DNA of 15,277 nt, from positions 1 through 15,277 of the forward strand of contig VBKQ01000126.1 in the NCBI GenBank assembly GCA_005879505.1. Direction: 5' to 3'. The stretch is from Deltaproteobacteria bacterium (GTDB lineage: Bacteria > Myxococcota > Myxococcia > Myxococcales > 40CM-4-68-19). A program made the position numbers and the translations under genes. Shown in pieces: positions 1 to 6,103 of this stretch (position 1 is the stretch's first letter; every line of letters begins with the position of its first letter). A model generated the notes under the pieces. It did no database searches. It was not told the DNA's origin and was given only the letters and a program-made list of their open reading frames with translations.

Positions 1-19
1 CGGTCGCTGAGGAGACTGG

Positions 20-682
20 ATGGGCAAGGCCGAGAAGAAGGATCGCACGCTGACGCTGGCCGAGGTGGCGCACGAGCTGCGGCAGCCGCTGACGGGCATC
101 CGGACCAGCGCGGAGCTCCTGCTCGAATCGCACGGCGACGATCCCGCCGTGCGGACCCGCGCGGCGGCCATCGTCCAACAGGTGCAGCGCATCCAGCTCC
201 TGGTCGAGCGGGCCCGGCAGAAGGGACCGCCGCTGCGAGGAGCTCGCGGTGACGTCAACCAGGCGATCGAGGCGGCCTGGTCGCTTCTCGAGCGCGATGC
301 CGCGAGCCAAGGCGCCGTACTGGAGCGCAATCTCGCGCCGGAGGTCGCGGGAGTCCGCCTCGATCAAGTCGCGCTGGAGCAGATCCTGGTCAACCTCCTG
401 CGCAACGCGCTCGAGGCGATGGCCGGCAAGCGCGGCCGCATCCGCGTATCCACCGCGCCGCTCGCGGGAGCGGTGGAAGTGATCGTCGAAGACGACGGCC
501 CTGGGGTGCGAGACGATCTGCGCCCTCGTCTCTTCAGTCCGTTCACTACCGGACGCGCAGCCGGCACCGGCCTCGGGCTCCATATCAGCCGTTCACTGGC
601 CGAGGAGGCCGGCGGCGCGCTGGATCTGCTGGAGAACGCTCCGGGCGCGCGCTTCCGCCTCCGGCTGCCAGTGGCTCCATGA
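20..682 (+). CDS. Soluble sensor histidine kinase (HisKA + HATPase_c)
   Basis: A 220-residue histidine kinase core with no membrane segment and no sensor domain. The H-box is HELRQPLTGI with the phospho-acceptor at His18. The dimerisation helices run to about residue 66. The ATP-binding domain shows an N-box with Asn125 and Asn129 (QILVNLLRNALEAM), a G1 box DDGPG (158-162), an F-box-like LFSPFTTG (171-178) and a G2 box GTGLGL (182-187), so the catalytic set is complete. It should autophosphorylate His18 and pass phosphate to a response regulator, acting in the cytoplasm. The ATG at 20 has GAGGAG (9-14) five bases upstream. A TGA at 8-10, in frame with the window's first bases, could end an upstream gene, which would make this an operon member with its input or regulator partner just outside the window. 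The H-box resembles NtrB/FixL-type kinases; the signal is unknown. Confidence 0.9.
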   Translation: MGKAEKKDRTLTLAEVAHELRQPLTGIRTSAELLLESHGDDPAVRTRAAAIVQQVQRIQLLVERARQKGPPLRGARGDVNQAIEAAWSLLERDAASQGAVLERNLAPEVAGVRLDQVALEQILVNLLRNALEAMAGKRGRIRVSTAPLAGAVEVIVEDDGPGVRDDLRPRLFSPFTTGRAAGTGLGLHISRSLAEEAGGALDLLENAPGARFRLRLPVAP

Positions 683-737
683 TGTAGGAGGGAGGCGGAT
701 GCGCACCTCGGGAGTGCTCCGGGGTGTGGATGAGCTA

Positions 738-776
738 GGTCCACCCCACTGGTACTTTTACAAGAGTGGGGGGACC
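738..776 (+). promoter_or_regulatory. Inverted repeat overlapping the giant lipoprotein's GTG start
   Basis: The left arm GGTCCACCCCACT (738-750) pairs with the right arm AGTGGGGGGACC (765-776), giving 12 base pairs with one bulged base around a 14-base loop. No T-tract follows, so it is not a classical terminator. The right arm contains the proposed GTG start at 766, so the folded RNA would bury that start. Either the structure controls translation, or real initiation is elsewhere (ATG 811 or 823, or ATG 699 with a frame change). The pairing is visible in the sequence; the function is inferred. Confidence 0.4.
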
Positions 777-3700
777 CGCAGCAGCCATCGCGCGACGTCT
801 GGGCCCGGCGATGATCGCCGGCATGGCCCTCGGTGGCTGCGTGTGCGGCCACGTCCGATCCAAGGATCAGCTTTCGCTCGACACCGTCGAGCCCTCGGTC
901 GCCATCGCAGGCGTCCGTACTCCGCTGCTGTTGCGCGGCAATGGATTCAGGCCCGGCGTGGTCACGGACGTGGACGACAAGGACGCCACCGCGGAGCCGC
1001 TGTCGCTGCGGATCGGTGAGACGGAGATCGGGAACCCCGTCCTCCGCGCGGATGGAGCGATCGAAGCGATGCTGCCCGACACGCTCGCTCCCGGTGTCTA
1101 CGAGGTATCGATCTCCCTCGGCCTGCGCCACGCTGGAGGTGCCGCGCTCCAGATCGTCGCTCCCATCGAGGTTACGCTGGAGGCGCCCGCCGATCTGGCA
1201 AGCGGAGAGGAACGGACCTTCTCGCTCGCGGTCGCTTCTCGCGCGCCCTCGGACGTCATGCTCGCCCTCGATCGGATCGGCGTATGGCCGCACGGATCCG
1301 CAACCGCAAGCGGCCTCGTGCTGCCCGTCCTGGTCGGTCCGCAGGAGCCCGTCAAGGTCTTCGGCAATCTGATCTCGGAACGACCCGCGGCGGAGGCCGA
1401 CACGGAGCTGGCGGTTTCGGTGCATTGGAGCCTCGGTCCGCTGTCCGGAACGGTGGATGAGTCAGCCATCCTGCGCGCTCTCGGCGTTCCAGGGATGACG
1501 GCGACGATCGACGCGCCGGCGGAGATCGAGGCGGGAGATCAGCGGCCCCTCTCCGCGCGCCTGTGGGCTCCTCCGGACGTGGACATCGCCCACGTCAACC
1601 TCCAGGTCACGGCGGGCGGGGGCGCGGCCCTCGCGTCGAACCTCTCCGTCTCGGGAGCCACGATCGGCGCTGGTGGCTCCCTTTCGCTTCCCGGCGTCCT
1701 GCAGGGAGTGTCGGCGGGACCCGGTTGGCTCGAGATCGACGCGACGGCCGTTGCCCAGCGCGGTGACGAACCTGCGCCGGTATCGCAGCGGTACGCTCTC
1801 GCGATCCGCAGCGGACCTGCTCCGGCGCTCTCCGTGCCCTCGCTGCCGGCGATCGTGGAGGTCGGCGTTCCTTTGACCGTGACGGTCGACGCGCGCAACG
1901 ACGGCGACGTCGATCTCGCGGACGCGCAGCTCGCGGTGGCGGCCACGGACGGATCGGTTTCGGATCCTCCAGCATCCATCTCCATCGCGGCCGGTGCGAG
2001 CGTCCAGCAGACGTTCTCGGTGACGCCGCTGACGGCCGGCGCGCCAGTGCGACTGAACGTGGCGCTTTCCGGAGCGAGCGCGCTGTCAGGACGCTCCTTC
2101 GCTGCCCAACCCGCTTCCGCATCTTCGGGGGCGGCGCGCAGGCCGGCTGCCCTGGCGATGACCGCCTCGCCCTCGCAATCGCGCGCCTCGAAGGGCCAGA
2201 AGATCCCGCTCTCGGTCGTGATTACCAACACCGGAGACGTCGAGGTCGCGGCGGCGATCCTCTCCGTCGCTGCTGGTGGCTCGGGGCTCGTGATCGGTCC
2301 GTCGGGCGCTCCCGCCTCCAGCGCGCAGCTGCCGCCCACCTCTGTCCCTGCCGGCGGCTCGGTGACTCTCTCGCCCGTCACGGTCGGCAACTCGGCGGCG
2401 CCAGCGACGTTCTCTCTTTCCGTCTCGGGGAGCGATTCCATCTCTGGAGCTCAGGTCAGCGCTTCGGCGGCGGCCGGCTTCGTCGTCCAGGCAGGTCCGC
2501 TCCTCTCGGTCTCCGTCTCCGGTCCGGCACGGATGGTGAGCGGCCAGTCGGCGACGCTGGACGTGGTGGTGAGAAACGACGGCGACGTCGATGCGGTTTC
2601 GGTCGCGCCAGGAGCGCAGGTCTGGGGGGGCGTCAGCGCCGGCTCTCCTTCGCCAGCCTCGGTCGCCAGGCTTCCGGGGGGTGGGTCACTCCCCTTCTCC
2701 ATTCCGGTGCACGCCGGCGGTCCCGCGGGAAGCGCGAGCGTCATCGTCACCGCCTCCGCGCAGGACGGAAATGGAGCGGGGACCGTCTCCGCTTCGTCGG
2801 GATTCGCTCTCGTCGTACACGATCCGCCACGAATCACCGCCTCGTTCACGGGATCGCCGCCCGCGACCGCGACCGAAGGACAGGTCCTTCCGGCGACCCT
2901 GCATCTCAGCGCCGCTGGGCCGCCTTCCGCGGACGCGCTGCTCGTCGCATTGCCGTCGCTCGCAGCCTTCGGCAGCGGCACGGTGACGGCGCAAGCTCCT
3001 TGCCCGTTGCCTTGCACATTGCCGGCCGGGGGCTCTCTCGACCTGAAGGTCCAGGTCACTGCCGGCAGCGCCGGGAATCTGCAGGTCACCGCGACGTTCA
3101 ACCAAGTGGTGGTCGATGCGGACCAGCGCGCTCCGGTCGACGTCGCTGCGGCCTCGACGAGCTCGGTGCAAGTGCAGACCGCCGGTGCACTGGTGATCCA
3201 GATCCGCGCGCCGCAGCTCGTCGAAGGGTTCCGCTCGCAGCTGACGGTGGACATCTCGAACACGGGCGGCGCCGAAATCGCCGGACTGGGCCTCGGCGTG
3301 CTCGATCTGACCGACGCCTCGGGTGCGGCAGTGACGCCGGCGGCGATTTCCGCCGTGCCGGCCGGCCCGCTCGCCGGCGGCGCGCGGGAGTCGTTCACGT
3401 TCGATGTGACGCCGGCGCCGGGCGCCGGAACCCTGACTGTCCACGTCGGCGTCACGGGTACCGAAACCAATACTTCGGCGCAACGCATCGGCAACGCCAC
3501 CAGCGCTCCCCTCGCGGTGCTGCGCCCTGGCGGCCTGATCGCGAACCTGGTCGGAGTTCCTGCCACGATGTCCGTCGGACAGGCGCTCAGTCTGAGAGTC
3601 CAGTTGACCAACAGCGGGCAGACCGCGGTCGACACCGCCATCGCCTCGCTCTCGCAGCGGAGCAGTCCCGGCGATGGCACCCTGACGATCAGCGGCCCCG

Positions 3701-4950
3701 CGGAGACGGCGCAAAACCTCGCGCCGGGGAGCTCGGCGTCGTTCACCTTCCAGGTGACGGCGAATTCGGCGGGACCGTCCCAGCTCACTGCAAGCGGATC
3801 CGGCACGGTGCAGGGCGGGGGCGCGGCGACCGTTTCGCCGTCTACGGCAGATCTGGTGTTGCAAGCGCCGGCGCAACTGACGGCGACGCTGACGACGGAT
3901 CGCGCTCGCGTGAGCGTCGGGCAGACGCTCCAACTCACGTTCGTGGTGCAGAACACGGGCCAAGCAGATGCAACGAGCGTCTCGCCTGCCGCGCCGGCAA
4001 CCGCCGCGGGAACGACGGCGAGCCTCGATGCCATCACGCCGGTCTCGGCCGGCACCATCGCCGTGTTGCACGGCGGCCAGAGCGTCTCGTTCATCTGGAC
4101 CACTTCGGCCAGGTCCGCGGGCCAGGTGGCATTCGTCGTCAGCGCGCAGGGAACGGACGGGAACGACCCTTCGATGACGCCCTCCACGGGATCGATCACC
4201 AGCGCCACCGTGGAGGCGCAGCTTGCGGGCGTGCTCGCGATCTCCGCCGTCGCCGGCCCGGCACGGATCTCGGCGGGACTGCAGCGCCCCTCGCTCACGC
4301 TGACGGCGACGAATTCCGGCGGCGCAGACGTCGTGCTCTCGGATCTGCCGCCGCCCGTGGCGGCCACGACGGGCAGCGCGGCAGTGGCCATCGTTTCGCA
4401 GCCAGTTTCCGCGTCCGGCCTCGTCCTGCACTCCGGCGGCAGCCGCGACTTCACCTGGACGTTCGACGCTTCCGGAAGTGGCACCGTCTCCTGGCGGGCG
4501 TCGGCGAGCGCCACCGAGTCCAACACCGGCGCAACCCTCGCGCCGGCGGCGGCGAGCACCGCGGCAATCGCGATCGAGGCTCCAGCGGCGCTGGCGCTCT
4601 CGCTCGCGGCGTCTCCTCTGCGCGTCTCCGCGAGGCTGCAGCGCGTCCAGGTCGCGCTCACCGCGACCAACACGGGTGGCGCCTCGCTGCGGCTCGATCT
4701 GCTGCCGGCCCCGACCGTTCGAGCCACCGGATCGGCAGCGGCAGCCCTCGCCGCCTCGCCGCCGTCCGCCGGCCGCCGGCCGCGTCTGCCCCCGCGGTGG
4801 AAGTGCAGGCGCCGGGCGCGCTCGCCGCCACGGCGACGGCGTCTCCGGGGCAGGTGTCCGCGGGGCTGCAGCAAGTCTCACTCGTCCTCACGCTGCAGAA
4901 CGCGGGCGGCGCGGCCGTGCGGCTCGACGCGCTTCCAACTCCGGCCGTGA
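766..4950 (+). CDS. Giant repeat surface lipoprotein, N-terminal segment (frame broken near 4775)
   Basis: The first and longest piece of a protein that would be about 2,800 residues if whole. The N-terminus looks like a lipoprotein signal: Arg10-Arg11, a hydrophobic stretch and a lipobox ending LGGC with Cys25. Residues about 36-136 resemble an IPT/TIG fold. From about residue 340 onward, units of 110-121 residues repeat, each with an NTGG/NDGD turn and a Gly-rich PAGGS/LHSGGS turn, as in CARDB or DUF11-like beta-sandwich domains. This suggests a long stalk anchored in the outer membrane. The true reading frame stops making sense after residue about 1335 (TGSAAAALAASPPSAG); the last roughly 58 codons to the stop are an out-of-frame, Arg-rich tail. 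Start choice is uncertain: GTG 766 has no clear Shine-Dalgarno site and sits in a hairpin; ATG 811 and 823 are alternatives but leave a very short n-region. Function is not known; adhesion or surface structure is an inference. Confidence 0.75.
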   Translation: MGGPAAAIARRLGPAMIAGMALGGCVCGHVRSKDQLSLDTVEPSVAIAGVRTPLLLRGNGFRPGVVTDVDDKDATAEPLSLRIGETEIGNPVLRADGAIEAMLPDTLAPGVYEVSISLGLRHAGGAALQIVAPIEVTLEAPADLASGEERTFSLAVASRAPSDVMLALDRIGVWPHGSATASGLVLPVLVGPQEPVKVFGNLISERPAAEADTELAVSVHWSLGPLSGTVDESAILRALGVPGMTATIDAPAEIEAGDQRPLSARLWAPPDVDIAHVNLQVTAGGGAALASNLSVSGATIGAGGSLSLPGVLQGVSAGPGWLEIDATAVAQRGDEPAPVSQRYALAIRSGPAPALSVPSLPAIVEVGVPLTVTVDARNDGDVDLADAQLAVAATDGSVSDPPASISIAAGASVQQTFSVTPLTAGAPVRLNVALSGASALSGRSFAAQPASASSGAARRPAALAMTASPSQSRASKGQKIPLSVVITNTGDVEVAAAILSVAAGGSGLVIGPSGAPASSAQLPPTSVPAGGSVTLSPVTVGNSAAPATFSLSVSGSDSISGAQVSASAAAGFVVQAGPLLSVSVSGPARMVSGQSATLDVVVRNDGDVDAVSVAPGAQVWGGVSAGSPSPASVARLPGGGSLPFSIPVHAGGPAGSASVIVTASAQDGNGAGTVSASSGFALVVHDPPRITASFTGSPPATATEGQVLPATLHLSAAGPPSADALLVALPSLAAFGSGTVTAQAPCPLPCTLPAGGSLDLKVQVTAGSAGNLQVTATFNQVVVDADQRAPVDVAAASTSSVQVQTAGALVIQIRAPQLVEGFRSQLTVDISNTGGAEIAGLGLGVLDLTDASGAAVTPAAISAVPAGPLAGGARESFTFDVTPAPGAGTLTVHVGVTGTETNTSAQRIGNATSAPLAVLRPGGLIANLVGVPATMSVGQALSLRVQLTNSGQTAVDTAIASLSQRSSPGDGTLTISGPAETAQNLAPGSSASFTFQVTANSAGPSQLTASGSGTVQGGGAATVSPSTADLVLQAPAQLTATLTTDRARVSVGQTLQLTFVVQNTGQADATSVSPAAPATAAGTTASLDAITPVSAGTIAVLHGGQSVSFIWTTSARSAGQVAFVVSAQGTDGNDPSMTPSTGSITSATVEAQLAGVLAISAVAGPARISAGLQRPSLTLTATNSGGADVVLSDLPPPVAATTGSAAVAIVSQPVSASGLVLHSGGSRDFTWTFDASGSGTVSWRASASATESNTGATLAPAAASTAAIAIEAPAALALSLAASPLRVSARLQRVQVALTATNTGGASLRLDLLPAPTVRATGSAAAALAASPPSAGRRPRLPPRWKCRRRARSPPRRRRLRGRCPRGCSKSHSSSRCRTRAARPCGSTRFQLRP

Positions 4951-5161
4951 CCGCGGGAGGGTCCGCCGCCGCCTCGCTTTCTTCCTCGCCTCCTTCGCCT
5001 GCGGGAGATCTCCTCGCGGGCGGCGCCACCAGGATCTTCACCTGGGTGTGGAACGCCTCGGGCAGCGGAACGCTCGCGTTCTCCTGCTCGGCTTCGGGAA
5101 CGGACGCGAACGCCGGCGTGGCGATTGCGGGCGTCACCGCGGCCAGCCAACCCGTCACGGG
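4776..5161 (+). pseudogene. Giant repeat lipoprotein, second frame segment
   Basis: Here the repeat protein continues in frame 3 (codon starts divisible by 3). It opens inside a linker (AASAPAVEVQ) and gives one nearly whole unit: QVSAGLQQVSLV, NAGGAAVRLDALPTPAV, SSPPSPAGDLLAGGATR, FTWVWNASGSGTLAF, then AASQPVT at 5160. The C-terminal half of the previous unit is absent, so the join at about 4766-4780 lost about 125 bp relative to a 357-bp unit. The join lies on a tandem CCGCCGG CCGCCGG (4766-4779). No start codon or ribosome site belongs to this piece, so it is not a gene on its own but part of the interrupted gene. Confidence 0.7.
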
Positions 5162-6103
5162 GCGGACGTGCGCCTCGACGCTCTCCCTGCACCTGCCATC
5201 GCCGCGACGGGCAGCGCGGGTGCGACCGTCGCGGCCGCTCCCGCCTCGGCCGCCGGCACCGTGCTCGGCGGAGGAAGCTCAGCCAGCTTCACCTGGCGGT
5301 ACGACGTCAGTGGCAGCGGAACCGTGTCCTTCACCTCCTCGGCGTCAGGCGTGGAGGCGAATACCCAGGGAGCCCTCAACCCCGCACCGGTGACCTCGTC
5401 GCCCATCTCGGTGCAGCGCCCTGGTCAACTCTCGATCGCGGCCACCGCCAGTCCGGCGCAAGTTTCGGCCGGCCTGCAGCAAGTGGCGCTTTCGGTCGTC
5501 TTGCAGAATACCGGCGAGGCGGATGTCATCCTGGACACGGTGCTTCAGCCCGCGGTCTCGTCGACGGGAAGTGCCTCGGCGAACGTCGCCGGCTCTCCAC
5601 CGAGCGCCGCAGGCACTGTCCTTCCCGGCGGAGTGTCGAAGAGCCTGATCTGGACCTGGAACATGGGCGGCGCCGGCACCGTCAGCTTCACCGCATCGGC
5701 GACGGGGCACGACGGCAACAGCGGAACCGCCACCGCTCCGGCTCCGGCGCCGGCGGGTCCCGTCACGGTCCAGACCTCGGGAGCGCTGTCGCTTTCGATC
5801 GCGGCCACTCCGACGCAGGTTTCGGCTGGGCTCCAGCAGGTATCGGTGACGCTGTCGGCGACCAATACCGGTGGCGCGTCCGTCATCCTCGATGCGCTGG
5901 CGCCGCCCACCGTAGCGAGCGGAGGAAGCGCCGCCGCCACGCTTCTCACCTCGCCCGCGTCGCCGGCAGGAAACATGCTCCCCGGCGGGTCCACTCGATC
6001 CTTCGTCTGGACCTGGTCGGTGTCGGGCGCCGGCACCCTCGCCTTCACCGCCGGCGCAAGCGGCAAGGACGCGAACAGCGGAAACGGTTGGCGCTCTCGC
6101 TGA
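5159..6103 (+). pseudogene. Giant repeat lipoprotein, third frame segment
   Basis: The repeat protein resumes in frame 2 at GADVRLDALPAPAIAATG, the middle of a unit. It then carries two units in phase (starts at 5414 and 5771) and ends at GKDANSGN before an out-of-frame WRSR and TGA at 6101-6103. The first third of a unit is missing at the 5' join (about 5156-5162), where CACGG could be a short homology between the expected upstream CACGGTC and downstream ACACGGGC sequences. Roughly 105 bp are missing compared with two full units. Composition and codon use match the flanking segments, and no stop interrupts the piece internally. As it stands it lacks its own start and should not be expressed alone. 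Confidence 0.7.

Noticed and set aside
738..776. Rho-independent terminator after the histidine kinase gene
   Set aside because: The stem is GC-rich but no T-tract follows, and the right arm runs into the next gene's start.
699..1019. 106-codon plus-strand frame beginning with PPHWYFYKSGG, reminiscent of a GYF_2-type start
   Set aside because: After about 25 codons it becomes an Arg-rich shadow of the lipoprotein frame. The good ribosome site is kept as a finding, but the frame is not called as a gene.
3000..4775. Use of frame 3 as a separate gene upstream of 4776
   Set aside because: Before 4776 this frame is Arg/Gly-rich and antagonistic to the repeat frame; only 4776-5161 is coding-like.
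2451..4874. Minus-strand open frame of about 800 codons opposite the giant lipoprotein
   Set aside because: It is a shadow of the GC-rich repeat gene; composition tracks the other strand (Ala/Pro/Arg-rich) and no motifs are seen.
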